Shown here: piece by piece, positions 1-12,200 of the stretch
How positions within the stretch are numbered: the stretch's first letter is position 1
Layout of the letters: each line of letters starts with the position of its first letter
Origin: Hysterangium stoloniferum
Lineage: Eukaryota; Basidiomycota; Agaricomycetes; Hysterangiales; Hysterangiaceae
Assembly (NCBI GenBank): GCA_015178975.1
Contig: WHVD01000087.1
Coordinates: 248,001-312,000, forward strand
Reading direction: 5' to 3'
DNA: 64,000 bases
Program-made: the position numbers and the translations under genes
The notes under the pieces: model-generated
What the model was told of the DNA's origin: nothing
Seen by the model: the letters and a program-made list of their open reading frames with translations, nothing else
The model's database searches: none

Positions 1-3000
1 CGATTAGACCACAGCACGCAGTAGGGATCTTTTCCGGTGTTCTCTTTCGACCCAGTCAGAGGCTCACTCTCACACGTTTCATCAATCAATAGTGTCAAAC
101 ATCTTCTTTTGAATGCCATGCCGTTAGTGATACCCTGGACACCCTTTGATAGTGGTGGCAGTGACCTGCTATTATCGATGCATCATATGATCTGTGTGGT
201 ACGCTTATCATGTGTGGTTGTCCTAGTACCCATCTGGACAGGGTACAGGTCCGCTGGCTTTGTAGTCGGTTTTACTAGCTGATATTGATAGGGATCCAAG
301 CAAATGTGAGCAAACTTTTGAGCTCCGAGAAGGCGGCCATGAAGAATCGAACTCCGAAACTGACCTTCCATGCTACAATTTCTATTTTAATTCCCATATG
401 CCTCAACTCACAGTCCCAATTTTTCAACACTCTGGCTTGCGATTGTAGAGCCGACATATAATTAGCAGTTACCCCTCAAATCTGCAATTTGAAAACCAGG
501 ATTCCATTTCAGGCATCAATTAATAACACGAGGCTGTGAACCGCTCATTGATGTATCCTAATGGCCAGCTGGCCGCACACATATTATGATCTCCGGCGGC
601 TTTTCTCAGACTCATCACGATATTTACTACACTGCTGTGCTGCATCGCTGTTAGTCTTAAGCACGTAATTTCCGTGTGAGCACCACTATCCTCTGAGTGA
701 TAGGGATGGCACCGGTACCCCACCAGCCCGAAGTCGATGGGGAAGAGTTACAAGCTTGCGATATTTTACGATTTAAGTCATTTTTTCGCATATGGGCGGC
801 ACTAACAGCTCGTTATAATTTTTCTTTTTAATACTATTATTACTGTACGCTTCAGAGTGTCATATCCAAGTTAGTGCTGGCAGCTACTGGCATAAGGGTA
901 AACATTTATAAACTGTCTGGTGTGGCACCTGGTTTCTGAGTGCAGTATCCATCCGGATCCATTTCCCCTCTAGTAGTCTACACGCCCACTCAGGTACTGG
1001 CATAGTGGGGGCCTTCCTCGTGCCATTTCACCGTAGAATTAGGCTATCTACGGGCTTTCTATCTTTCCGGCATTATATAACCGTCATACGCCCAAAGTTG
1101 ACAGGTGTAAGATGGGTATTGATAGACAGAATCTCGAGTCGATTCGGTGAATGAGGAAGGCCGCGTTCTCAGATACAATATCTTCTCATAAGTCAAGTGT
1201 CACTTGGGCAAACGGTGAGTATTGTTAAATAAGGCTACCAGTACGGCAAGCCATCTGAATATCCAAACCGTTTAGGTAGGTAAACACGCCTGTCACCGTG
1301 ATTGATTTCAGTTCAATATCACCACTGGTATTGGCTGCCGAACAAAACATCAAAACGTTCGCACCCATGTCGGAATAGTTTGTAATATATCATGGTCATT
1401 CTTCATGTAAAATAGGAAGCAATCTGAAGCCTAGGATGGACATACAGAAATGACACGCATGTTTATTTCACGCGGGGCCGGGTCTGCCAGTGTTAGGACG
1501 TCTAATTTTCCATGGCTATTCCAATGCCACATTAAGAAAGGCCTAGACCAATCCTTATAAGCAACTCCATATATGAACGGCTTAATAACAAAACATTTGT
1601 CAGAGATCTTTGCCCTCTTCAGCCCGAACTCGAAGATTAATTGCGTTATTTATCCGAACATTCCTTGCCACGATCTTAAATCAGGTATGAGCAAGTAACG
1701 TTATGTCAGGAAAATTAACTATGTTCCTCATATGATTATCAGGAACACCATTTATCCTGTTAATATCTCTTGGCCATCGGCGCAAATACAATGTCAATTA
1801 TGACAATAACGAGGAGAGGGAAGCCGTGGCATTACTTCTATGTATCATTCCAACATGTGTTGGAATGAAGTTTCAGGGGCTAATCCGTTGATGCAGTTCA
1901 TATGAAGTCTCCTGTACATATATGTAGGCAGCTTCCTCGGCCCTCGTTAGCGTCGGCTTGAGAATATTTTTTAAAAAAGGGTAAAAAAAATGTATTTAGA
2001 CTTTGCCGCCGACAACATTTTCACAGGACAGCCAGAGATAGATGACAGCTCAAGAACCTTTCGTTCAAGGAGATCTCTCTTCAAAGTGTTGATTCACGGT
2101 ATAGGCATAGTCCGACGTGCGGGATGAAGGTACAGAGAATGTTGTTTGGACATGTCACGTACTCTAAAAATAAGGGTGCTGGGGAAATCTCCGCGATGGA
2201 ACAGGATGAGCGGATGTTGAGACCTCGAATTACTTGAAGCGCTGGACAACTAGCCCAGGAAGAGGTTATAGAAGCTGTGAATCTCAATCTCGAACACTTG
2301 GTAAAAAGAATCGCGAAACAGACGAATGCTGGTTGGTAAGAAATTGTGGCGGATAGATTTCAAATGAATCACTGGGATCATTCGCAGCGAAGAGAGTCTG
2401 ACATTGACTAGGGATCTAAATCCGCCTAGTGTACATTTCTTACTAGGGCCATTCGCTGAAGTTATGTGTCTCTGCCATTAATTTCCAGTGAAGTAGCTCA
2501 CATTATTGTATACCCTCAGCCAAGGCCCAACCGTTTGGAGCTCACCGCTTGAATACGACTACCTTCTGTCACGATGCCAGCGGTGAGTGACAGCTCCTTA
2601 TAAAGGGTATGGTGCTAGAGGTTAAACTTTCCCATCTGGTCCCAGTTGTATGGGGTGCTGAGCCGTTAGAATTTTCGATCTGAGAATAATTTTTTGGCCT
2701 GGGCTTAATTTGTGAGAGAATATGATTGGACATGTAGGATAATCGTTCAAATGATCCGTTACACTTTCGTCGCTGCACCAGCTTCCAACGATGGTACTGA
2801 TTGTAACCATGAGGGCATTTATGCACTCTTAAATCCAGACATTATCGATCCGGACCAATTGTAGATCGCCTATATATGTCATCAGTGAACAAACAGAAGG
2901 ATAATCTAGACTGCGCGGTTCCAGATGCGGCGGTTCTTTTGGATAAGTAGAACTCAGCTGTGCCAGAGGGATAAAGAATTTTTTCATATTATTGTCTGAC

Positions 3001-3837
3001 GGATGGTAACTACAGTTTGTAAGAACTTCTATCTGAAGGAACTATAGCTTAACTCTCACTTGATTGAGGTCCATATCCTCAATTTGCACCGCAAGCATTT
3101 GGACCATTCCTTCCAAATATGTTTGATAATGCAAGTTGAGGGCACTGGTAGGATGATATACCGTTAATAGGACTTCATCTGTTAAAACGCAGGTATGCAG
3201 AATGCGCAGTGCAATTTCCGGCGGCGTATTGATGGTGTAACTTAGCTACATGCCCGAGCATTGGATCCGGCCGTTCCCAACGCTCCACCTGAGAACCGCC
3301 AAGCCACTCTGGCTTAGAGGTTGACAACGGGAAGAGGAGGTTCAATGGGTGCATACTGTACGGTGCAATTGAGTGTGCAGCAATTACTATGCCGTCTCCA
3401 TTGCAATTCTGTGGATTGATAAAAGGAGATGATATCAGCATATCAAGCAAGCGGTAGTTTATCGTGGTTTTGCATGATGATCCCTTATGTGCACCCCTCT
3501 TAAATCACACGCATATTTGATGCACGATTGCACTTTGGGGGGTGGTGGGGGTGTGATCATATTATATTGGTAATGAGACTACTGTTACAATGTCATTGTT
3601 GTCTCTGGCATTAGAGGATAAACGAGATTCATCATTACAAAGGGTCACAAAGGACGGCATCAAGAAAGTTATGGCCCTGTAATTGCTCACATACATGGAA
3701 TAGATGCCACAGTACATTATATGCTTCGAAAGCGATTTATTAAACTCTTCTGTGATTATTCGTTGAATCACACATCTGTAGACATAAAGAAAGGGAGTCT
3801 TCGACCCAGATTGCGTATAAGGTACCATCCATTAGAA
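1..3837. other. Intergenic stretch without a recognisable gene
   Basis: About 3.8 kb with only short ORFs (the longest is 91 codons), none resembling a known protein and none with convincing splice structure. Base composition is mixed and CpG dinucleotides are present at ordinary frequency, unlike the old repeats further right. I see no LTR, terminal inverted repeat or transposase. A 22-bp near-palindrome lies at 1846-1867 and a G-rich run at about 3536-3553. It could hold a fast-evolving gene, a non-coding RNA or an eroded repeat; the sequence alone does not decide. Confidence 0.5.
1846..1867. repeat. 22-bp near-perfect palindrome
   Basis: Two 10-bp arms, CATTCCAACA and TGTTGGAATG, are exact reverse complements around a central TG. 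It lies in gene-free sequence. It could be a protein-binding site or chance; no second copy was noticed. Confidence 0.4.
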
Positions 3838-5514
3838 TCAAAAGCACTCTGAAACCAATAGGAGTAAGTGATACAGCGTGGAAAATACCACCTTGGGATC
3901 TGCTACGTACTGCGATGTACAATACCAGGCCCAGATTCGTCGTATTCTTGTTTCGAGATCCAAAGATTCTGGAATGTGCTCAGCGAACCTAGTTGAATGC
4001 AGAAGAGAGCTGGTCAGAGCGAGGCTATTTTTGAGATCTGATTGCATGTACCGAGAATTGAGCCACCAATCCACACTGAATATTTACGCTCCGGCGGTGC
4101 AACGATTTTGACCTTCGGTGTATATCTTAGTGATATGAATAGGACGATGCGTGCACAACACACCTTCATGCTAGACGGTGCGAGACTGGCGATTTCCTTA
4201 TGCAAGCGGTCCGTGATGCCGGGATACATTGTTGTTCCGCCCGAAAGTACGATGTTACCGAAGAGCTCGCGGCGTACATCCAGATCACATTTAAAGATGG
4301 AGTTGAAACTGGCAGACTCGTCAAATATTGGGCAGAATTTTCTACAAATGTGCACCTACGCAGTCTCATGAATGCCAGAGGTTTCACGGCCGAGTAAGGA
4401 GGGTTGGAAGAGTGCTTCGGTGGCGCGGAATCTGAATCTCTTTCAGCAAAATAATGGTACAATTGTATATGATGATTCACCTCTCATTACCAACGGTTAT
4501 GACCCGTCCATCCGGAAGCTCATAACTCTTTTCGATAGCTGAACTCTCTGTGGCAACCCTGATCTCTTGTTCGAAGTCAAGGGCAGCGTAGCAGAGCTTT
4601 TCTTTGATGTCCCGAACGACTTCTTTCTCGGCAGAAGTGGTAAAAGCGTATCCGCGCTCGGTGAGGAGTTTAACAAGGTATTCGGTGATGTCACGGCCGG
4701 CGAGATCCATACGCTGGATGGCGTGGGGGAGTGTATACCCTTCATAAATAGGTACCACATGGGTTACGCCATCCCCGGAATCAATTACTGTTCCTGTAGT
4801 TCTGCCCGAAGCGTAAAGAGCCAACACCGCCTGAATAGAAACATAGAATGCTGGCGTATTAAATGTTTCGAACATGATCTGAGTCATCTTCTCCCTGTTC
4901 GTTTTGGGATTTAGAGGCGCTTCTGTGAGGAGGACCGGGTGTTCTTCAGGAGCGACGCGCAGCTCATTGTAAAATGTATGGTGCCAAATCTTTTCCATAT
5001 CGTCCCAGTTGGTTACAATCCCATGGGCAATTGGATAGTTGAGCCCGAGGATCCCTCTTTTAGACTGCGCTTCGTCGCTGCGGTATGTATTAATATCAAG
5101 TCAACAGACCACACATGGTGCAGCGTACCCGACATAGGAATCTTTATTGGTCATGCCAATCATTACACCTTCGTAGCGTGGACGACCGACAATAGCACTG
5201 AGAAATTGAAAAGGGTTCAATGAGTCTTTTTACACTTGATTGAACGATGCTCACGGAAAGACAGCTCGAGGAGCCTCGTCGCCTAGAAAGCCCTAAGATT
5301 AGCTACTAAACTCGATGGGATATTTAGATGTCCTATACCTGCAACTTTTTACCACAATCATGTCAGTTAAATATTTCTATTCGAGATATTATTAGTCTTA
5401 CATCCAGCTTTACACATCCCAGATCCATTATCAATAACCTACAAGGATATCCTCAATAACGAATCTGGTAGTTAAAGCTTAGAAACTCACGACAGCGGAA
5501 ATATCTTCGTCCAT
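3838..5514 (-). CDS. act1: Actin (375 aa, 11 exons, includes a 6-nt micro-exon)
   Basis: Cytoskeletal actin, the ATP-binding monomer of microfilaments. The exons I infer on the minus strand are 5491-5514, 5402-5438, 5339-5344, 5255-5282, 5129-5197, 4481-5077, 4360-4431, 4164-4308, 4052-4112, 3911-3988 and 3838-3848. They sum to exactly 1128 nt, that is 375 residues plus stop, the family length. Visible landmarks in order: start [30 protein letters not shown], the large exon with the [14 protein letters not shown] region and [37 protein letters not shown] and the C-terminal VHRKCF. Introns are 49-62 nt with GT donors and AG acceptors. The third exon is only six bases (TTGCAG) and the last only eleven (completing KCF-stop). 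The near-invariant sequence makes this a functional housekeeping gene. It faces away from the MFS gene at 6349. Confidence 0.96.
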
Positions 5515-6348
5515 GGTAGAGTGTATGTTAATGATTTTGAAGGTCGATGATGTAAGGGAGATTCCTAAGTTTATGATAGAGCGGACGGGGGTGGCTTGTT
5601 TTATAGTCGACAGACATTCTGCGCACTGCGGCGGGGTGCCAAGGCAAATAACGATATCGTGGGCAGTGTGTGCGCTCGACGTCGAAGTTCTGTGCTACAG
5701 CAGCAATGTCTTGACTGTGCAGCGAAATGCAACATCGTACCATACGGCTCAAGTTTATCTAGAGCTAATAAGCACAAGTTATCTTATCATGGTTTCAGCA
5801 CAGTTTATGATGCGATCTCAAGCGGCCTGACTTGTTTGATCGCGGTTTGTAAGGTCGCAGCATAAGGGATGAAATGGTTCAAGCTCCGCAGCTCACGGCA
5901 AAGCTAAGTGACCATCTCGTTTGATTGCGCAGTTGAGTGTGGATCCACTTTGCATTTTAATAGGAGGCTTAGTTTGTTGAAATACGCGTGTCTCTATCAC
6001 GTACTCGAGTAGCAGAAGACCCTCACAATCGCGCAGAGGAGTGACACGAGCTTGGATGGTGCTCGAAATCTAACATAATTATTGTGCGGTATTACCGATG
6101 AATAATGCATTGCTACAGTTAAATAACCCGAAGCAAATCGCCAGCATGCAGCAGCCTGTGCCACTGAGCTTATCTGTGACAGAAGTACTATGTTATAACG
6201 GGAGTTTGGTTTTACTAAAAAGAAATTCCCTTGCGACATTCTGATGTGGCATATGCATTCTAAGATCTGGTTCAGTCTCGCGCTCCGCCGTCTCGTGCAT
6301 ATACCATGACCTCCAAATGATAAGGTTATACTCCTAACGTCTTCCTCG
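5515..6348. promoter_or_regulatory. Divergent spacer between actin and the MFS gene
   Basis: This 834-bp gap separates two genes pointing away from each other, so it should hold both promoters. I see no clear TATA box or long pyrimidine tract that would fix a start site. The small ORFs within it do not look coding. The regulatory role is inferred from gene orientation only. Confidence 0.45.
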
Positions 6349-8196
6349 ATGACTAGTGAACGACTAAGTTTGCTTTATGACGAGCGATGCAGCGAGCAAG
6401 ATATCAGCGCAGATGTCCAAGGTGTCTTCAAGAAACAGATTATTGCCTCCCCAACCCCAACCCCACTACGTTGGAAGCCGTTATTGGTTATATTTCTAAT
6501 ATCAATGATGCAGCCTCTAGCTTTTGAGATTATTTTCCCATTTGTTAATCAAATGGTTCTGGAGATTGGAGTGGTGACAGACCCTGAACGTGTGGGGTTT
6601 ACTCTGGTCTTATCGAGTCATGTTTTGCAGCTACGAGCTTTGTAACTAGTATGTCAATTCGCTTATATTACGCAGTTCCACTTTATTCTACCATATTGTG
6701 CAGTGTTACCTGCCGGTTATCTTGCAGACAGGATAGGCTGCAAGCCTGTTATACTCGCTGGAACATTGGGACTCGCTTTATCAACTGGATTATTCGGACT
6801 GAATAAATCACTTGTGGCAATGATTCTTTCGAGATGTATTGGAGGCGCCTTGGGAAGCGTCTGGTCCTGCGCAAAGGTCATGGTTGCTGAGCAGACTGAC
6901 AAAACAAACCAAGGTGGTGCTTTTCAATGGGTAGCGGCTAGTCTGTATTTGTTTCTGCATATTACCAACTATATTCATCTTAAGAAGATTTCTTATCGCA
7001 TAGGTCAAGTTATTGGTCTTCCTCTTGGAGGCCTCCTAGCGCATCCCGAACGGCATTTTCCACTTTTCCGTTCTAAATTCTGGTTTGATTATCCTTTCTC
7101 TCTGCCTTGCTTTGTGGCTTCCGCCTTTGCCATATGCACTGTCGCTGTCGGATATCTTACCCTGGAAGAGGTATCTATGAGTCATACCTAATAAGTAAGA
7201 AACCACTAATTATGCGTTAGACACTAAAACCCAAGAGGGAAAACCGTCATGGATATGGCTCGACTTTCGGCGAATCATTAAATCACACCTCACCAGATAA
7301 CTCATCCTTCAAATCAGTTCTCACCCCACCGATTATCTCTCTTTTACTTAGTAATATTGCCATGTGCCTAGCGTGCGAGATCTCATTTTCCATGTGTGTT
7401 GACCGGAAACATCAGTTTCATGACCAGCCTCATTCTCAAGTTATAGCTTCCCTCTCTTTTCCTTCACCCCCGTCAATTCGGGGGGCTTAGGATTGAGTGA
7501 GGCAGCCATTGGGATACAAATGTCTGTTCGGGCTATTTTTCATATCGCCCTTATGCCTCTATATTCAACCTTGGAGAAACTTTTCGGTAGCACCATCCGT
7601 CTATATCGCGTGGTCATGTGGCTATTCCCAATTTCAATAATATGCTTGCCATTGCTCAATGCGTTAGCAATGATAGCTGGTTCGGAGTCTTGGACGTTCA
7701 ATATTGCTATTTGGGCTTTTTTCGTTATCTGGGCAACGTGTGGATATGTATGGGGGAGGCCTCAGATAAAGCAGTCATTTTGATGGTTAATTTACTTTTT
7801 CGAAAATGATACTTAATAGTTAGCATCAGTATCCTGGTGACAGATGCAGCCCCTTCTGCAAGTGCATTATCAACTATTAATGTAACTATACTCTGCTTTT
7901 ATTCATATAGCGCACTTGAACAATTCTTCTAGGGTTTATCACAGATGACTACTGTTTTCTCCCAGGCCATCGCTCCCGCTTTTGTAACATCTTTTCTCGC
8001 GTTCTCAATCAAAAGCGGAGTCGCTGGTGGCCAGCTTGTATGGATAATATTGTTTATTCTCAGTATGTCACAGTTGTTACTCTTCATTTTCGAACCTATT
8101 TTCACTTTATTAAAACAAGCATGCTGCGGAGCTGTACATAGCATGACGCTCCACGAAACTACTTCCGACTGGCGGAAAGATAATTATACGACGTGA
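6349..8196 (+). pseudogene. Major facilitator superfamily transporter, one frameshift
   Basis: A fungal MFS membrane transporter of the drug/metabolite efflux type. Exons that restore the family sequence are 6349-6648, 6704-6940, 7004-7170, 7221-7393, 7447-7739, 7820-7881 and 7933-8196, with GT-AG introns of 50-80 nt. Visible landmarks are the first membrane segment after TPLRWKPLLVIFLISMMQP, the MFS signature PAGYLADRIGCKPV in the TM2-TM3 loop, SRCIGGALGSVW, SGGLGLSEAAIG, and the late segments after SILVTDAAPSASALSTING. Summed exon length is 1496 nt, one short of a whole number of codons. The shift lies in exon 1 near 6594-6603, where the family reads VGFYSGLIES; here one T appears missing in the ggggttta run. 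This is either recent inactivation or a sequencing error, because the other exons are clean. The substrate cannot be told from sequence. About 498 aa if intact. Confidence 0.85.
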
Positions 8197-9287
8197 ATTT
8201 GCGGAGCGGTTTTGGATTGTTTCCCATATCTGCTTACCTTCACATCGATGGCCCAGGTAAACGCACCACTGTCCTATCTCGTAAATTTGAAATAAGATCT
8301 ACAGAACATGGGCAAGAGATTATGGTGAATTCGGACGCACATGATGTAATCATACGAACATACTAAGTGGGAACTTCTTTTTGAGTCATAGTCACTAGTG
8401 GGCAGATCCGATCTAGCAGCCTCTCAGCTCGTATGGTTCAAACATCGATCGTCCCCCTCGCTAGTTTTCAGTTTCCAGATCGTAATCGGCTTTTGACACT
8501 GTTTTGGATATTTCTTCCAGAATCACCGTTCCAAATGTATCTTTTGCAACACGCACCTGATTTGCGACTGCTTTACCTGCTGTGCGTAACATTCAAATCT
8601 CCGGTTATATAGGTTATAATTGGTTGTTTGGCGGTACAGTTGACTTGCGCTCATAATGCATAGAGTTGGGTCAGAACAACTTGGCCGCCTGCCCGCTAAA
8701 GTGCCAGCTCGTAATGCATAGGAAATTGGGCCAAATTGGGCCTCCCCGACGCTATGCATTATGAGAGTCTAATTTAGAAGGTCCAAAGTTCTGGGCAACT
8801 GATGGAAAAAGTTTTCTTGGCATTCCAAGGTTTTTCAATATAGAGGCTACATATATTGAGACCGCCAATTCAGAATACACCCCCAGGCAGATGATCTTTT
8901 GAAGCAATATATATTACTGTGGGCTCAGATTCACAGCCCCCTGTATGTAATTCTCTCGAGTACCTCGGACTCAGTCTGGCAGGAAACCACATGAAACATA
9001 AAAAAAAGTGTGTTTGATGCGTATTGAAATTCAAGCCCTCAATCAGCTTGTGTTTTCCTACAGTATACAGACAATGGTAAGAGTTTAAGAAACAATGCCA
9101 TCGCCAAAACACAGGGCGTGGTTATGGGGAGAAGAGGAGTCGTTTCAAGTTCTCTCCAATAATAGATATCCGCGAGAGTACGACAAGCCGACTGAATCTT
9201 AATTTCCAAGTAGTACATGTAAATATATGGCTCCACACTTTATAGAGCGCTCTAGTAGTCACGAGTCGCCGGCAAACTGCATAACTC
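8197..9287. other. Spacer between the MFS gene and P450 copy 1
   Basis: About 1.1 kb between convergent genes. It contains a small inverted-repeat element at 8650-8765. From about 8890 it is the beginning of the segment that is also present around 35.2 kb and 41.6 kb. No coding sequence recognised. Confidence 0.5.
8650..8765. repeat. Small inverted-repeat (MITE-like) element
   Basis: The 14-bp ends CTCATAATGCATAG (8650-8663) and its exact reverse complement (8752-8765) enclose about 88 bp. A third, slightly changed copy of the same word starts near 8708. The enclosed sequence is rich in TTGGG-type words on both halves. No target-site duplication is evident. It may be a tiny non-autonomous DNA transposon or a hairpin-forming repeat; no other copy was noticed in the window. 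Confidence 0.5.
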
Positions 9288-12200
9288 TTATATATTCTTT
9301 TCATATATAAGACGCTCCATAATTTCTGAACGGGCCGTGATTTGACATTGGAAGGCCTCAGGGTGCCTGTAATACAAGTAGAAAGCAGAGTCAATTAAGG
9401 ATATACTCCATACTAATAAATCTGTGGGGCGTACGACATGAAGCCTGATGTGAACGCTTCCTTAATAGGGATTGGATTTCCATTAGTGTCTTCCGCCGGG
9501 GTAATAGTGAATGCTTTCAATATCGAAGCAATGGCAATAAAAACTGAATTATCGGCCATGTATCTTCCTGGGCAGATTCTACACGGACAGTTGTCGATAG
9601 TCGCGGTCGACTCAAGTAGTACCGACTCACCGTCTGCCGAATCCGAAGGTCACAGTTGGTTCCTTCACACCAGGCTTCAGGAAACGTTCAGGGATGAATT
9701 TATCAGTGTCTGGCCCGTACATTTTCTCATCATGAAGGATGTGCCTAGGAAATATCAGCCAAATACACAAAAGACACATTTGGTTGCGAACCAGACATTT
9801 CCTACAATCATAGCACCTTTGGGTATGAAAAACTCGCCATATATATCATCTCGTGTAACGGTGTGCGCGACACCCAATGGTGTAACCGGATGCCAACGAT
9901 AGAGCTCCTTTATAATTAACTCGATGTATGGCAAACTTTCACGGTCTCCAAAGTCGGGTAGGCGATGGGCTCCAATAACTCTATCTAGTTCCTCCTGTGC
10001 CTTCCTTTGTACCTCGGGATAACATACCATGGCGAGCATGAAAATATGCAGAGCAGACACAGTCTGTCGAAAGTACAAGTGGTAAATAAAACATACTATA
10101 TAATGATAATAAAAATGGAATATCACGGTATCTGATCCTGCGGCATACGCAGACGACCCTGCGCCTCGTATAACATCCTCCTCATTGGGGGGTTTTTCAG
10201 ACATATAAGACAATTCCTCCAGTAACGATGAAGTGAATGACGGTTGAGCATTTCCATTTGCCTGTAAATTCAAATTGTAGGAGGTTCAGTTTTGTTAGTG
10301 AATGGTTCTTCACCATTGCTTTCTTCACTGCTTCAAATGGTACTACAGACATATCGGTGGTTGCTTTCCTCCAAACAGCAGCCTTTCTCTTAAAGCTTGC
10401 GCCAGGGAACCATGAAGGAACATATTTTACTATGGTAAATATTAATTAAGATCAATGGATTATAGTGCTACTCACGGATTGGCAGACCGTCGACTAAGAA
10501 AGTTCCAAAATTCCCCGCAACGGTCATCCCGTACATGCCGGACTCTGCCGTTGTTATATAATGATCGTTCTTTGGTGCTACTTTTATCCCGTAAATAATC
10601 TGATAATCGTGAGTACACGAGTGCACCGAGAGACACGCGAATTTTGTGCTCACCTCCATTATAATTGCCCCTGCTGTATGACGGAAATGCTCTGTAAACT
10701 CCCTTGGAGTCTCATGAAGCCGCCGAAGCAATTCACTAGAAGAATTCTCTCAGTGTCGATACTTGGGGTTGTATCCTGTAAATTTACTGACCGTGTTTCT
10801 CTGAGTTGAATGGGGTGATATTCGGCTGATGCAGTGGGATGAAATTTCTGATGAAAGGCTCTGCGATGGCGCCGCCACCAATTTCCGTAATGCATAAAGC
10901 CAAAATGCCAGTCGAATCCTACCCTGTGAAGTAATATTAGAACACCAGGAATATCACGAAAATAGATCAACGGCTACTTACAAGTCGACAACCATAGGGA
11001 ATTCGCATCTGTCGGAGTATATTGACGAGGCTTTCTCAAATAGGTTGTATGCAACTTCAGCAGAGTTGATGAAAATCATGTCATATCCCAGAACATTGAC
11101 ATAAAACAGATCACCTGAGTAGCATGATGAGCCAGACACAGCTCTTTGCAGCACGCCGACATACCATAGATCTTCGCCCAGTCTGAGAATGTTCTCCATT
11201 CCTGTCCAGTCGGAATATTTACGCTATGTCCAAACACCGATTTCGATGGGGGTCCAGGTGGCAAACGCAGTCCTATAGATTATGGGTGGGCGAATAAGAA
11301 GACATTACACCCGTTTCCAAATCGACATTACCTTTTGGAATCCGCCTTTTTTTCCATACAGTCGAGTAGAGGACCAAAACCAAGAGCAGAATGGGGCTCA
11401 AGTGAAGTATATCCAGACCTAAAACATTCGTAGTAATGTAACGCATGTTGGGAGACGATTACAACGTTTGCGAACACGACCCACTCCTATTAATGAGTCT
11501 GGATAAGAGGAGCCGCTGGTAAAATTTAACTCATATGTCGATCAATAGCTCAATTAACAATTATATGGGAGAAGGTTCTTCGGTTCGGAGGCAGGATATT
11601 TAGACGATAACGATTTAATATCCGGCATAGATAATATGCCACTATGTAAGCAGCGCGGCAAAAGAATACCTATATGACGCACGCAACAAAATCATGCAGC
11701 CGGGGCGGCACAGAGCGCATGCGATAATGCAGACTTTTTGCGTAAATCATGCGGGAGAAATTAGAGGGTGTGTAGATGAATTTGAGGCTATCTATAGTCC
11801 CCAAGTGAGAAGACGCTTCGCCAATGAAGCAATTGATGACCTTCAAAGGAGCATGCCAAACGATGTTGAATGAATAACTGAGTGACGAACTGTGCATCTA
11901 AGGGCCTATCGCTCAGCTATTTACTTAGACCTTGATCAACAGTGTCAGTCATTCCCTCATGGTACGAACACACACTCCATCTGCACTTATATCTATTTAC
12001 TGCAATACCTTGGTCGTTTATTTTGGCATCCTCAGGCAGCGGCTAAGTTTGGGCACTGTCTGCCCTGCCGTAAAAATTGTCATTAACCCCATTGTACTAG
12101 TATGCATATAGAGCTTCCCAAATTGGAAGGTGGAATTGGGGATTTGCTCATTGTCGACAGGCAATCATTCTATCATGCTGCCTGATCAACAAGGAGGGTT

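Noticed and set aside
4042-4371. Plus-strand ORFs over the actin gene (3878-4111, 4042-4371, 4567-4914)
   Set aside because: Antisense shadows of highly constrained actin exons.
9438-9902. 154-codon plus-strand ORF repeated at 35791-36255 and 42222-42686
   Set aside because: It is the antisense shadow of the P450 exons encoding the heme-binding end; the conserved P450 motifs are all on the minus strand and the ORF is kept only because the gene is conserved.
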